Source: Actinopolymorpha pittospori (GTDB taxonomy: Bacteria > Actinomycetota > Actinomycetes > Propionibacteriales > Actinopolymorphaceae). Taken from it: a stretch of 64,000 nt of DNA. Where the stretch lies: contig NZ_JADBEM010000001.1 of the NCBI RefSeq assembly GCF_014873875.1, positions 6,572,001 to 6,636,000 on the forward strand. Direction: 5' to 3'. The notes under the pieces are model-generated. The model made no database searches and was not told where the DNA came from. It saw only the letters and a program-made list of their open reading frames with translations. This document shows positions 41,171 to 50,409 of this stretch, piece by piece. A program made the position numbers and the translations under genes. Each line of letters begins with the position of its first letter. Within the stretch, counting starts at the first letter, position 1.

Positions 41171-42151
41171 ATGAGCACCCATCTGAGCAGGAACCGCGCG
41201 GAGGCCCAGAAGAAGGCCGAGACGCTGATCGAGGCGCTGCCCTGGTTCGAGCGGTTCTCCGGTTCGATCGTCGTGATCAAGTACGGCGGCAACGCCATGA
41301 CCGACGACGCGCTGAAGCGCGCGTTCGCCCAGGACATCGTCTTCCTCCGTTACGCCGGACTGCGTCCGGTCATCGTCCACGGCGGTGGCCCGCAGATCAC
41401 CGAGATGCTGGGCCGGCTGGACATCCCGAGCGAGTTCCGCGGCGGTCTGCGCGTGACCACGCCGGAGGCCATGGAGGTCGTCCGGATGGTGCTCGTCGGG
41501 CAGGTCGGGCGCGAACTGGTCGGTCTGATCAACTCCCACGGCCCGTTCGCCGTCGGCCTGTCCGGCGAGGACGCCGGACTCTTCACGGCCGAGCGACGTA
41601 CGGCCACGGTCGACGGTGAAGCCGTCGACATCGGCCTGGTCGGGGACGTGGTCGACGTTCGTGCCGAGGCGGTCGAGGATCTCATCGACGCCGGCCGGAT
41701 TCCGGTGGTCTCCAGCGTCGCGCCGGACGTGGACGGCCTGGTCCACAACGTCAACGCCGACACCGCCGCCGCGGCGCTCGCGGCGGCGCTGGGAGCACGC
41801 AAACTCGTCGTCCTCACCGACGTCGAGGGCCTCTACCGCGACTGGCCGAGCAGCGAGGAGGTCATCAGCGTCCTGGACTCCGACGAGCTCGCGAAGCTGC
41901 TGCCGACGCTCGCCTCCGGGATGGTCCCGAAGATGGAGGCATGCCTGCGCGCCGTCCAGGGTGGCGTTCCACAGGCTCATGTCATCGACGGGCGGGTCGC
42001 GCACTCGCTCCTGCTCGAGGTCTTCACCGACGAGGGAATCGGCACGATGGTGCTGCCGGAACCGACCGACGAAAGTGCCGACGAGACCGCCGACGAAAAC
42101 GGCGACGCCCCGGGCCACAAGGCCCACAAACTGGAGGAAAACGGCGCATGA
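41171..42151 (+). CDS. argB: Acetylglutamate kinase
   Basis: A 326-residue amino-acid kinase that phosphorylates N-acetylglutamate, usually the committed, arginine-inhibited step. VIKYGGNAM, VIVHGGGPQI (ATP-phosphate contacts), NVNADTAAAALAAALGA and ASGMVPKMEACL are all present. An N-terminal helix (SRNRAEAQKKAETLIEALPW) is characteristic of hexameric, arginine-sensitive forms. It has an acidic C-terminal tail of about 30 residues not found in most members. The ribosome site (GAGGAA) is unusually far, about 15 bases from ATG. The stop overlaps argD as ATGA. Confidence 0.97.
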   Translation: MSTHLSRNRAEAQKKAETLIEALPWFERFSGSIVVIKYGGNAMTDDALKRAFAQDIVFLRYAGLRPVIVHGGGPQITEMLGRLDIPSEFRGGLRVTTPEAMEVVRMVLVGQVGRELVGLINSHGPFAVGLSGEDAGLFTAERRTATVDGEAVDIGLVGDVVDVRAEAVEDLIDAGRIPVVSSVAPDVDGLVHNVNADTAAAALAAALGARKLVVLTDVEGLYRDWPSSEEVISVLDSDELAKLLPTLASGMVPKMEACLRAVQGGVPQAHVIDGRVAHSLLLEVFTDEGIGTMVLPEPTDESADETADENGDAPGHKAHKLEENGA

Positions 42152-43356
42152 GTGTCTGGCCGCAGTACGAACGGTGGGCAGAGCGGTTCTCCGCAGCCTT
42201 GATGCCGACCTATGGCGTACCTCCCGTCGCGATCGCTCGCGGTGAGGGCTGCACGGTCTGGGACGTCGACGGCAACAGCTACCTCGACTTCATCGCGGGG
42301 ATCGCCGTCTCCTCTCTCGGGCACGCCCACCCGGCCCTGGTGCGGGCCGTCTCCGACCAGGTCGGCACGCTCGCACACACCTCCAACCTCTTCCTGCACC
42401 AGCCGGAGGTCCTGCTCGCGGAGAAGCTCATCTCCCTGCTCGGGAACGAGGCGCGGGTCTTCTTCACCAACAGCGGCACCGAGGCCAACGAAGCGGCGCT
42501 CAAGCTGGTCCGTCGGCACGCCGCCGGTACCGACCGCGGCTACGTCGTCGCCGCCGAGAACGGTTTCCACGGCCGCACGATGGGCGCGCTCGCCCTGACC
42601 GGCAAGCCCGCCATCCGCGAGCCGTTCGCGCCGTACGGTGTGGATGTCCGCTTCGTGCCCTACGGCGACGCCGACGCGCTGAAGAACGCCGTCACCGACC
42701 AGTGCGCGGGGGTCTTCCTCGAACCGGCGCTGGGCGAGGGCGGCGTCGTCCCCCCGCCCGCCGGCTACTTCACCGCGGCGCGGGAGATCTGCGACGCGAC
42801 CGGCGCCGTCCTGGTGCTCGACGAGATCCAGAGTGGCATCGGCCGGACCGGGACCTGGTTCGCCCACCAGCACGAGAACGTCGTGCCCGACGTCCTGACC
42901 CTCGCCAAGGGGCTCGGCGGGGGCCTCCCCATCGGCGCCTGCATCGGGGTCGGTGCGTTCGGAACGACGTTCGGCAAGGGCGATCACGGCTCGACCTTCG
43001 GCGGTAACCCGGTCTCGGCCGCGGCGGCGCTCGCCGTCATCGCCACGATCGAGGACGACAACCTGCTCGAGCACGTCCGCACCGTCGGCGAGACCCTCGC
43101 CGCCGGCATCGCGGCGATCGACCACCCGCTCCTCGCGGGCGTCCGTGGCCAGGGCCTGTGGCGGGCGGCGGTGTTGCGCGAGCCCAGGGCGGCGCAGGTG
43201 CAGGCCGCCGCGCAGGAGGCCGGCTTCCTCGTCAACGCCGTCCAGCCCGACGCCGTCCGGCTCGCCCCGCCGCTCGTCGTCACCGCCGAGCAGGTGCAAG
43301 CCCTCCTTGACGCGCTGCCCGGTATCCTCGACGCCGCCGTACTGAAGGAGTCGTGA
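42148..43356 (+). CDS. argD: Acetylornithine aminotransferase
   Basis: A 402-residue class III PLP-dependent aminotransferase that makes N-acetylornithine from the semialdehyde using glutamate. NSGTEANEAALKLVRRH, GFHGRTMGAL, VLDEIQSGIGRTG and LAKGLGGGLPIGA (PLP lysine) are present. Full length. It overlaps argB by four bases and its stop is next to the argF start, so argB-argD-argF are tightly coupled. Confidence 0.97.
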   Translation: MSVWPQYERWAERFSAALMPTYGVPPVAIARGEGCTVWDVDGNSYLDFIAGIAVSSLGHAHPALVRAVSDQVGTLAHTSNLFLHQPEVLLAEKLISLLGNEARVFFTNSGTEANEAALKLVRRHAAGTDRGYVVAAENGFHGRTMGALALTGKPAIREPFAPYGVDVRFVPYGDADALKNAVTDQCAGVFLEPALGEGGVVPPPAGYFTAAREICDATGAVLVLDEIQSGIGRTGTWFAHQHENVVPDVLTLAKGLGGGLPIGACIGVGAFGTTFGKGDHGSTFGGNPVSAAAALAVIATIEDDNLLEHVRTVGETLAAGIAAIDHPLLAGVRGQGLWRAAVLREPRAAQVQAAAQEAGFLVNAVQPDAVRLAPPLVVTAEQVQALLDALPGILDAAVLKES

Positions 43357-44327
43357 TGGTCCGCCACTTCCTGCGCGACGACGACCTGAGCCCACAGGAG
43401 CAGGCACAGGTCCTCGATCTCGCCGACGCGATGAAGAAGGACCGGTTCGCGTTTCGGACCCTCCAGGGTCCGAAGGTCGTCGCGGTGCTGTTCGACAAGT
43501 CCTCCACCCGGACCCGGGTGTCCTTCAGCGTGGGGATCAACGAGCTCGGCGGCTATCCGCTGGTGATCGACGCGCAGACGGCCCAGCTCGGGCGCGGCGA
43601 GCCGATCGAGGACACCGCGCGGGTGCTCGATCGCCAGTGCGCCGCCATCGTCTGGCGGACCGCGGGCCAGGAGCGGATCGAGGCGATGGCCTCCGCGAGC
43701 GGCGTACCCGTGATCAACGCGCTGACCGATGAGTTCCACCCCTGCCAGACCCTCGCCGACCTGCAGACGATCCGGGAGCACCGGGGCCGGCTCGCCGGTC
43801 TGCGCTTCACCTATCTCGGTGACGGCGCCAACAACGTCGCCCACTCCTACCTGCTGGGCGGAGCGCTCGCCGGCATGCACGTCCGCGTCGGCACGCCGCA
43901 GGGATACGACCCCGACCCGGCCATCCTGTCCCGGGCCGCCGAGATCGCCGCCGAGACCGGTGGGTCGGTGGCCGCGATCCGTGACCCCCGTGAGGCGGTC
44001 GAGGGAGCCGACGTCGTCGCGACCGACACCTGGGTGTCGATGGGTCAGGAGGACGAGGCGGACGAGCGGGCGGCGCCTTTCGTGCCCTACGCCGTGACCG
44101 AGCAGGCGATGAGCCACGCCGCCCCGGACGCGCTCGTGCTGCACTGCCTGCCGGCTTACCGCGGCAAGGAGATCGAGGCGAGCGTCATCGACGGGCCGCA
44201 CAGCGTGGTCTGGGACCAGGCCGAGAACCGTCTGCACGCGCAGAAGGCCCTGCTGGTGTGGCTGCTGGAACGCTCGGGCGGAGCCGGCTCGGCCGACCGC
44301 ACCGAGCCGGGGGTGCACCGACGATGA
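43356..44327 (+). CDS. argF: Ornithine carbamoyltransferase
   Basis: A 323-residue transcarbamylase that forms citrulline from ornithine and carbamoyl phosphate. The carbamoyl-phosphate motif is FDKSSTRTRVSF, followed by DEFHPCQTLADL and VLHCLPAYRGKEI (ornithine-binding HCLP). ATG 43356 is preferred over GTG 43353 because GAAGGAG (43344-43350) is then five bases away. The stop overlaps argR as ATGA. Confidence 0.97.
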   Translation: MVRHFLRDDDLSPQEQAQVLDLADAMKKDRFAFRTLQGPKVVAVLFDKSSTRTRVSFSVGINELGGYPLVIDAQTAQLGRGEPIEDTARVLDRQCAAIVWRTAGQERIEAMASASGVPVINALTDEFHPCQTLADLQTIREHRGRLAGLRFTYLGDGANNVAHSYLLGGALAGMHVRVGTPQGYDPDPAILSRAAEIAAETGGSVAAIRDPREAVEGADVVATDTWVSMGQEDEADERAAPFVPYAVTEQAMSHAAPDALVLHCLPAYRGKEIEASVIDGPHSVVWDQAENRLHAQKALLVWLLERSGGAGSADRTEPGVHRR

Positions 44328-44860
44328 AGCGTGAGCTGACGCAGAAGTGGCCGGCGACCAAGACGGCGCGCCAGCAGTTCGTCGTCGAGGTGTTGTCGCG
44401 CTCCGAGGTTCGCTCGCAGGCCGAGCTGGCCGACCGGCTGGCCGAGGCGGGGATCGCCGTCACCCAGGCGACCCTGTCCCGCGACCTCGACGAGCTCGGG
44501 GCGGTGCGTGTCCGCGGCACCGAGGGTGTGCTCGTCTACGCGCTGCCGGGCGAGGGTGGTGACCGCACGCCGCGGGCCACCCCCGACGCGCCAGTCGCCG
44601 CGGAGGGCCGGCTCGCCCGGATCTGCGGCGAGCTGCTCGTCTCCGCGGTGCCGTCGGCCAACCTCGCGGTGCTGCGCACACCTCCTGGTGCCGCGCAGTT
44701 CTTCGCGTCCGCTCTCGACCACGCCGAGCTACCCGACGTACTCGGCACGATCGCCGGTGACGACACCGTGCTGGTGGTCGCCAAGGATCCCGACGGCGGT
44801 GCCTCCGTCGCCGACCAACTGCTTGCGCTCGCTCGCAAGAACAGACCCACGAAGGAGTAA
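44324..44860 (+). CDS. argR: Arginine repressor
   Basis: A 178-residue ArgR/AhrC. The N-terminal winged helix-turn-helix includes VRSQAELADRLAEAGIAVTQATLSRDLDELGAVRV (about 32-66). The C-terminal domain (about 95-170) has the arginine-binding, hexamer-forming segment, with LAVLRTPPGAAQFFASALD and IAGDDTVLVVAKD. It probably binds the ARG boxes at 38584-38621. A short Pro/Arg/Ala linker joins the domains. It is the sixth gene of argCJBDFR-G and overlaps argF. Confidence 0.96.
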   Translation: MKRELTQKWPATKTARQQFVVEVLSRSEVRSQAELADRLAEAGIAVTQATLSRDLDELGAVRVRGTEGVLVYALPGEGGDRTPRATPDAPVAAEGRLARICGELLVSAVPSANLAVLRTPPGAAQFFASALDHAELPDVLGTIAGDDTVLVVAKDPDGGASVADQLLALARKNRPTKE

Positions 44861-44864
44861 CGAC

Positions 44865-46064
44865 ATGACCGAGCGCGTAGTACTCGCCTACTCGGGCGGG
44901 CTCGACACGTCCGTGGCGATCGGCTGGATCGCCGAGCAGACCGGCGCCGAGGTCGTCGCCTGCGCGATCGACGTCGGCCAGGACGGCGAGGACCTCGACA
45001 CCATCCGCAAGCGCGCGCTCGAGTGCGGAGCGGTCGAGGCCGTCGTGGTCGACGCGAAGGACGAGTTCGCCGACGGCTACTGCCTCCCGGCCCTGGCCGC
45101 GAACGCCCTCTACATGGACCGCTACCCGCTGGTCTCCGCGCTCTCCCGGCCGCTGATCGTCAAGCACCTGGTGGAGGCCGCGAAGGAGCACGGCGCGACC
45201 GTCGTCGCCCACGGCTGCACGGGCAAGGGCAACGACCAGGTGCGGTTCGAGGTCGGCGTGGGGGCGCTCGCCCCCGACCTCAAGGTGCTCGCGCCGGTCC
45301 GCGACTTCGCGTGGACGCGGGAGAAGGCGATCGCCTACGCCGAGGACCACGACCTCCCGATCGACGTCAGCAAGAAGTCGCCGTTCTCCATCGACCAGAA
45401 CGTCTGGGGCCGCGCGGTCGAGACCGGCTTCCTCGAGGACCTCTGGAACGCCCCGACCGAGGAGGTCTACGACTACACCCAGGACCCCTCCACCCCGCGT
45501 GCCGCGGACGAGGTCGTGCTCACCTTCCAGGCCGGCCGCCCCGTCGCGATCGACGGCAAGCCGGTGACGATGCTCCAGGCGATCCAGCAGCTCAACGAGC
45601 GCGCGGGCGCCCAGGGCGTCGGACGCCTCGACATGGTGGAGGACCGACTCGTCGGCATCAAGAGCCGCGAGGTCTACGAGGCACCGGGCGCCATCGCCCT
45701 CATCACGGCACACCAGGAGCTCGAGAACGTCACCGTCGAGCGCGACCTCGCCCGGTTCAAGCGGGAGGTCGGCAAGCGCTGGACCGAGCTCGTCTACGAC
45801 GGGCTGTGGTTCTCCCCGCTGAAGCGGGCGCTGGACAGCTTCGTCGAGTCCTCCCAGGAGCACGTGACGGGCGACGTCCGGATGACGCTGCACGCCGGGC
45901 GTGCGGTCGTCACGGGTCGGCGTAGCCCGGCCTCGCTGTACGACTTCAACCTCGCCACCTACGACGAGGGCGACGCGTTCGACCAGTCGCTGGCGCGTGG
46001 CTTCGTCGAGCTATGGGGTCTGCCGAGCAAGATCGCCGCGAAGCGCGACCTCGGCCAGTCCTGA
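44865..46064 (+). CDS. argG: Argininosuccinate synthase
   Basis: A 399-residue ATP-dependent ligase joining citrulline and aspartate. The P-loop is LAYSGGLDTS; HGCTGKGNDQVRFE and DQNVWGRAVETG are the conserved substrate-binding blocks, and RRSPASLYDFNLATYDEGD ends the synthase core. Full length. GAAGGAG lies nine bases before the ATG; argR ends four bases upstream, so it belongs to the same operon. A strong hairpin follows immediately. Confidence 0.97.
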   Translation: MTERVVLAYSGGLDTSVAIGWIAEQTGAEVVACAIDVGQDGEDLDTIRKRALECGAVEAVVVDAKDEFADGYCLPALAANALYMDRYPLVSALSRPLIVKHLVEAAKEHGATVVAHGCTGKGNDQVRFEVGVGALAPDLKVLAPVRDFAWTREKAIAYAEDHDLPIDVSKKSPFSIDQNVWGRAVETGFLEDLWNAPTEEVYDYTQDPSTPRAADEVVLTFQAGRPVAIDGKPVTMLQAIQQLNERAGAQGVGRLDMVEDRLVGIKSREVYEAPGAIALITAHQELENVTVERDLARFKREVGKRWTELVYDGLWFSPLKRALDSFVESSQEHVTGDVRMTLHAGRAVVTGRRSPASLYDFNLATYDEGDAFDQSLARGFVELWGLPSKIAAKRDLGQS

Positions 46065-46070
46065 ACCCAG

Positions 46071-46109
46071 CCGCTCGGTGCGGCCGCCACGCGCGGTCGC
46101 ACCGAGCGG
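46071..46109 (+). terminator. 17-bp hairpin between argG and argH
   Basis: CCGCTCGGTGCGGCCGC (46071-46087) pairs with GCGGTCGCACCGAGCGG (46093-46109) over 17 positions with one G-U, loop CACGC. It starts seven bases after the argG stop. No T-run follows, as is common for actinobacterial terminators. It may end the argC-G transcript or limit readthrough into argH. Confidence 0.7.
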
Positions 46110-46235
46110 TCACCGACGTCCGCCACACACCACCTGACGCCCCTCGGCGCCGTCGAGGGCACACCACATCAGGGGCACCACCCCATCGGGGCACCGAGTC
46201 ATCGAGGCCCGCGGGTCCCTCAAGGAAGGAAGACC

Positions 46236-47708
46236 GTGACCGAGCAGGAGCAGCCGGAGCAGCGGGCGACTCGACTCTGGGGCGGTCGGTTCGCCGGCGG
46301 GCCCGCGCAGGCGCTGGCCGCGCTGTCCAGGTCGGTGCACTTCGACTGGCGCCTCGCGCCGTACGACGTCGCGCAGACCGGCGCGCACGCGCGCGTCCTG
46401 CGCCGGGCCGGACTGCTGTCCGCCGAGGAACTCGGCCAGGTGCTCGACGCCCTGCGCAGTCTCGCCGACGACGTACGCACCGGTGCCGTCCAGCCGGCGC
46501 CCGACGACGAGGACGTCCACACCGCGGTCGAGCGGGAGCTGCTCGCGCGGCTCGGGCCGCTCGGCGGCAAGCTGCGCGCCGGCCGCAGCCGCAACGACCA
46601 GGTGGCGACCGACTTCCGGCTCTACCTGCGCACGCAGGCCCGGCACATCGCCGCCGCGGTCGCGGAGTTGCAGGACGCCCTGCTCGACCAGGCCGAACGG
46701 CACGCGGGATCACCCGCACCCGGATTCACCCATCTCCAGCACGCCCAGCCGGTGTCGTTCGGGCACGAGCTGGCCAAGCACGTCCACGCCCTCGCCCGCG
46801 ACGTCGACCGTCTCCAGGACTGGGACGACCGTGCGGCCACCTCCCCGCTCGGCGCGGGTGCACTCGCCGGCTCGTCGCTGCCGCTCGACCCGGAGGCAGC
46901 GGCCGCCGACCTCGGCTTCGCCCGGGCCGCGGAGAACTCCATCGACGCCGTGTCCGACCGCGACTTCGTGGCGGAGTTCCTCTTCTGTACGGCGATGCTC
47001 GGCGTCCATCTGTCGCGCCTGGGCGAGGAGTACTGCCTGTGGGCCTCGACGGAGTTCGGCTGGGTCCGGCTCGACGACGCCTTCGCCACCGGCTCCTCGA
47101 TCATGCCGCAGAAGAAGAACCCCGACATCGCCGAACTCGTCCGCGGCAAGTCAGGTCGGCTGATCGGCAACCTCACCGGCCTGCTGGCGACCCTGAAGGG
47201 CCTGCCGTTCGCCTACAACCGCGATCTCCAGGAGGACAAGGAGTCGGTCTTCGACTCGGTCGACCAGCTCCTCCTCGTACTCCCCGCGCTCGCCGGGATG
47301 GTGGCGACCAGCACCTTCGACACCGACCGGATGGCTGCGGCGGCCCCGCTGGGCTTCGCCCTCGCGACCGACGTCGCCGAATGGCTGGTCCGGCAGGGCG
47401 TGGCGTTCCGGGACGCGCACGAGATCTCCGGCGCCTGTGTCCAGGAGTGCGAGAAGCGAGGGATCGACCTGCCGGAACTCTCCGACGCCGACCTCGCCGC
47501 GATCTCACCCCACCTCACCCCGGAGGTGCGGTCGGTCCTGTCCGTCCAGGGCGCCCTGGACGCCCGGTCCGCGCTCGGAGGTACGGCACCGGCGCGGGTC
47601 CGCGAGCAGTTGGAGCGGCTGCGGGCGCGCACGCGGACGGCGGCGGAGTGGTCGGCCGAGTCGGCTGGGTCATCCGAGTCGTCCCAGTCGTCCCAGTCGG
47701 CCGAGTGA
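46236..47708 (+). CDS. argH: Argininosuccinate lyase
   Basis: A 490-residue fumarase/aspartase-superfamily lyase that releases arginine and fumarate. It has WGGRFAGGPAQAL near the N-terminus, FTHLQHAQPVSFGHEL (catalytic His region), and the signature GSSIMPQKKNPD. The last 17 or so residues are a Ser/Glu/Gln repeat tail coded by short DNA repeats, absent from most relatives. GTG 46236 is preceded by AAGGAAGGA. It lies 171 bases after argG, separated by a strong hairpin. Confidence 0.96.
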   Translation: MTEQEQPEQRATRLWGGRFAGGPAQALAALSRSVHFDWRLAPYDVAQTGAHARVLRRAGLLSAEELGQVLDALRSLADDVRTGAVQPAPDDEDVHTAVERELLARLGPLGGKLRAGRSRNDQVATDFRLYLRTQARHIAAAVAELQDALLDQAERHAGSPAPGFTHLQHAQPVSFGHELAKHVHALARDVDRLQDWDDRAATSPLGAGALAGSSLPLDPEAAAADLGFARAAENSIDAVSDRDFVAEFLFCTAMLGVHLSRLGEEYCLWASTEFGWVRLDDAFATGSSIMPQKKNPDIAELVRGKSGRLIGNLTGLLATLKGLPFAYNRDLQEDKESVFDSVDQLLLVLPALAGMVATSTFDTDRMAAAAPLGFALATDVAEWLVRQGVAFRDAHEISGACVQECEKRGIDLPELSDADLAAISPHLTPEVRSVLSVQGALDARSALGGTAPARVREQLERLRARTRTAAEWSAESAGSSESSQSSQSAE

Positions 47709-47724
47709 CCACGTAGGGGCAGGC

Positions 47725-48426
47725 ATGACGGACGACCCGCGCGACGCTCTGGAGCGGCCGATCCTGCAGGTGGCCCCGACGCTCCTCGGACAGGTCGTCG
47801 AACACGAGAGTCCGCAGGGACTGGTCGCCGTACGCCTGACCGAGGTCGAGGCGTACGACGGCCCGAACGACCCCGGCTCGCACTCCTACCGGGGACGGAC
47901 CCCTCGCAACGCGGTGATGTTCGGCCCGCCGGGCTACGCCTACGTCTACTTCACCTACGGCATGCACTGGTGCCTCAACCTCGTCTGTGGTCCCGAGGGA
48001 CGTCCGAGCGCGGTCCTCCTCCGGGCCGGCGAGGTCATCGAGGGGGAGGAGCTCGCGCGGTCACGCCGTCCGGCCGCACGCACGGCACGTGATCTCGCCC
48101 GGGGCCCCGCGCGGCTCGCCCAGGCCCTCGGCCTGGATGGAACGTTCAACGGAGTGGACGTCTGTGACCCCGCCTCGCCGCTGCGGATGAGGTGGGGCAC
48201 CACCCGGGTCGCCCGGAGGCGGATCAGGCGGGGGCCTCGGGTGGGCCTGGCCGCCGCCCCCGACTGGCCCTGGCGGTTCTGGGTGGACGGCGACCCGACG
48301 GTCTCCGCGTACCGGCCATACGCGGCCAAACGCAGGCGTACCACCGCCACGACGGTTGCCCAGGTGGAGCCCACCTCGGGCACCCTGGGAGACGGGTCCG
48401 GACCGCGCGAGACTCCGTCCGGGTGA
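47725..48426 (+). CDS. 3-methyladenine DNA glycosylase (AAG/Mpg family)
   Basis: A 233-residue base-excision enzyme that removes alkylated purines. AVRLTEVEAYDGPNDPGSHSYRG holds the catalytic Glu, and MFGPPGYAYVYFTYGMHWCLN is the typical family block with the intercalating Tyr. GPARLAQALGLDGTFNG follows. The basic C-terminal part (RRRIRRGPR, KRRRTT) fits DNA binding. It begins 16 bases after argH and 99 bases before tyrS, an arrangement I recall from other actinobacteria. Confidence 0.94.
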   Translation: MTDDPRDALERPILQVAPTLLGQVVEHESPQGLVAVRLTEVEAYDGPNDPGSHSYRGRTPRNAVMFGPPGYAYVYFTYGMHWCLNLVCGPEGRPSAVLLRAGEVIEGEELARSRRPAARTARDLARGPARLAQALGLDGTFNGVDVCDPASPLRMRWGTTRVARRRIRRGPRVGLAAAPDWPWRFWVDGDPTVSAYRPYAAKRRRTTATTVAQVEPTSGTLGDGSGPRETPSG

Positions 48427-48525
48427 CGACCCACATACTGAGCTTCGAGAATGTCGTTGAGAACGCACCCGTCGTCGCGGCTCGCGGCCGGTCGGGTGCT
48501 CCGTCCACATGAGGAAGGAACCACG

Positions 48526-49824
48526 GTGGCCCGTCCCGGGGATCAGACAGTTCTGGACGAGTTGCACTGGCGCGGCCTGGTCGCTGAGGCGACCGACGAG
48601 GACGCGCTGCGTGCCGCGCTCGCGCAGGGACCGGTCACCTATTACGTCGGGTTCGACCCGACCGCGCCGAGCCTCCACCACGGCAATCTCGTCCAGCTCG
48701 TCACCGCCCGGCGCTTCCAGCAGGCGGGTCACACCCCGCTGCTCCTGATCGGCGGCTCGACCGGGCTGATCGGTGACCCGAAGCCCGACGCCGAGCGCAC
48801 GCTCAACGACCCCGAGACCGTCGCCGGATGGGTCGAACGCCTGAAGCGACAGGTCGAGCCGTTCGTGTCCTTCGAGGGGCCCAACGCCGCGCGGATCGTC
48901 AACAACCTCGACTGGACGGCGCCGGTCAGCATCCTGACGTTCCTCCGCGACATCGGACGCCACTTCCGGGTCAACAAGATGATCCAGAAGGAAGTGGTGA
49001 AGACCAGGCTCGAGTCCGACGCCGGGATCGGGTACGCCGAGTTCAGCTACCAGATCCTGCAGGCCTTCGACTACCTCGAGCTCTACCGGCGCTACGGCTG
49101 CACGCTGCAGACCGGCGGCAGTGACCAGTGGGGCAACATCACTGCCGGCGTCGACCTGATCCGACGGGCCGAGGGGGCGACCGTGCACGCCCTGGCGACA
49201 CCGTTGCTCACCAGGTCCGACGGCACGAAGTTCGGCAAGAGCGCGGGCGGCCTCACGGTGTGGCTCGACCCGGAGATGATGTCGCCCTACGCCTTCTACC
49301 AGTTCTGGTTCAACACCGCCGACGCCGACGTCGCGCAGTACCTCCGGGTCTTCAGCTTCCGGTCCCGTGAGGAGCTGGAGGAGTTGGAGAAGACCACCGC
49401 CGAACGCCCGGCCGCCCGGGAGGCGCAGCGGGTGCTCGCGGAGGAGCTCACCACGCTCGTGCACGGGCAGGAGGAGACCGTCCGGGTGATCGCCGCTTCG
49501 GCGGCGTTGTTCGGCCGGGGAACGCTCGGGGAGATCGACGCCAGGACGCTCGACGCCGCGTTGCGGGAGGCGCCGCACGTGCGGGTGGAGGTGGCCGGAG
49601 GTACGCCCTTGCCGTCGGTGGCCGACCTGCTCGCCGACGCCGGGCTGGTGCAGAGCCGGTCCGCGGCCCGGCGCACGATCGAGGAGGGTGGCGCCTACCT
49701 CAACAACGAGCGGGTGACCGACGTCGACGCCGTACCCACGGCAGGCGACCTGCTGCACGGCAGGTGGCTGGTGCTACGCCGGGGTCGGCGCAGCATGGCC
49801 GGCGTCGAGGTCGCGGCCGGCTGA
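48526..49824 (+). CDS. tyrS: Tyrosyl-tRNA synthetase
   Basis: A 432-residue class I synthetase of the bacterial TyrS1 type. The HIGH-equivalent is LHHGNLVQL, the KMSKS-equivalent KFGKS (in DGTKFGKSAGG), and GGSDQWGNITAG is the tyrosine-binding block. The C-terminal S4 domain (about 360-430) binds tRNA: SRSAARRTIEEGGAYLNNERV. GTG 48526 is preceded by GAGGAAGGAA. It is followed by a long non-coding stretch and the rRNA operon. Confidence 0.96.
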   Translation: MARPGDQTVLDELHWRGLVAEATDEDALRAALAQGPVTYYVGFDPTAPSLHHGNLVQLVTARRFQQAGHTPLLLIGGSTGLIGDPKPDAERTLNDPETVAGWVERLKRQVEPFVSFEGPNAARIVNNLDWTAPVSILTFLRDIGRHFRVNKMIQKEVVKTRLESDAGIGYAEFSYQILQAFDYLELYRRYGCTLQTGGSDQWGNITAGVDLIRRAEGATVHALATPLLTRSDGTKFGKSAGGLTVWLDPEMMSPYAFYQFWFNTADADVAQYLRVFSFRSREELEELEKTTAERPAAREAQRVLAEELTTLVHGQEETVRVIAASAALFGRGTLGEIDARTLDAALREAPHVRVEVAGGTPLPSVADLLADAGLVQSRSAARRTIEEGGAYLNNERVTDVDAVPTAGDLLHGRWLVLRRGRRSMAGVEVAAG

Positions 49825-49918
49825 GAGCCCAGGGGCCTAGGGGGACGTCCAGCGCGGCACACACCGCCCTCAGCTCGCCTGGGGCACCGCTGGACGATCA
49901 CCTGGTAGGACCGTCACT

Positions 49919-49951
49919 GGTGGGGGGATCCGATCGTCGGGTCCCCCCACC
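49919..49951 (+). terminator. Hairpin after tyrS
   Basis: GGTGGGGGGA (49919-49928) and TCCCCCCACC (49942-49951) form a perfect 10-bp stem with a 13-base loop. A second, longer-range inverted repeat, CGTCCAGCG/CGCTGGACG, lies at 49846-49854 and 49888-49896. Both sit between tyrS and the rRNA promoters. No T-run. Confidence 0.6.
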
Positions 49952-50036
49952 GGCGCGTCGAGGGCTCCCAAGGGGGACGAACGGGACGTCCGCGGGGGTC
50001 GCCGATAGCCTGATGCGAACTTTCTTCGCGCCCGAC

Positions 50037-50065
50037 TTGACGGGGAGCCGTGGGGTACGTAAGGT
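50037..50065 (+). promoter_or_regulatory. rRNA operon promoter 1
   Basis: TTGACG (50037-50042), 17-base spacer, TAAGGT (50060-50065). It is the farthest of three spaced promoters in the 790 bases between tyrS and 16S rRNA. No coding sequence is supported in that interval. Confidence 0.7.
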
Positions 50066-50209
50066 TCTCTACGCCTCGCAGGGATGTGCGGGACGCCGAT
50101 CGGCGGCCGGGCCAGCGAGGATCCCCTGAAATCTCTCAGCTCATACAACGCGCATTGCGCCTTGTCTTGGCTGCGCGAAGTGAGGGGGCCGATTTGAAAG
50201 CAGCCCGAT

Positions 50210-50239
50210 TTGACCAGGTTGCAGGCAGGTCGGTAGCGT
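50210..50239 (+). promoter_or_regulatory. rRNA operon promoter 2
   Basis: TTGACC (50210-50215), 18-base spacer, TAGCGT (50234-50239). The weakest -10 of the three. Confidence 0.55.
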
Positions 50240-50380
50240 GGAGATGTTGTTGGAGAGCGGGACATCAAGTTTTGGTGGCCGATCCGGCGAGATTCATTCC
50301 TTCACCAAATGGTTCTGACCGATGGATTTCCATTCGGGCATTATCTGCGGATTGGAATGATGGAGATTCACCGGGCGGAT

Positions 50381-50409
50381 TTGACCGGCTGGTGAGAATC
50401 CAGTAAAGT
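50381..50409 (+). promoter_or_regulatory. rRNA operon promoter 3
   Basis: TTGACC (50381-50386), 17-base spacer, TAAAGT (50404-50409). The best match and the nearest to 16S rRNA. A CTTGAGAACTCAACAG leader motif follows at about 50465, similar to one before 23S, probably an antitermination or processing element. Confidence 0.8.
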
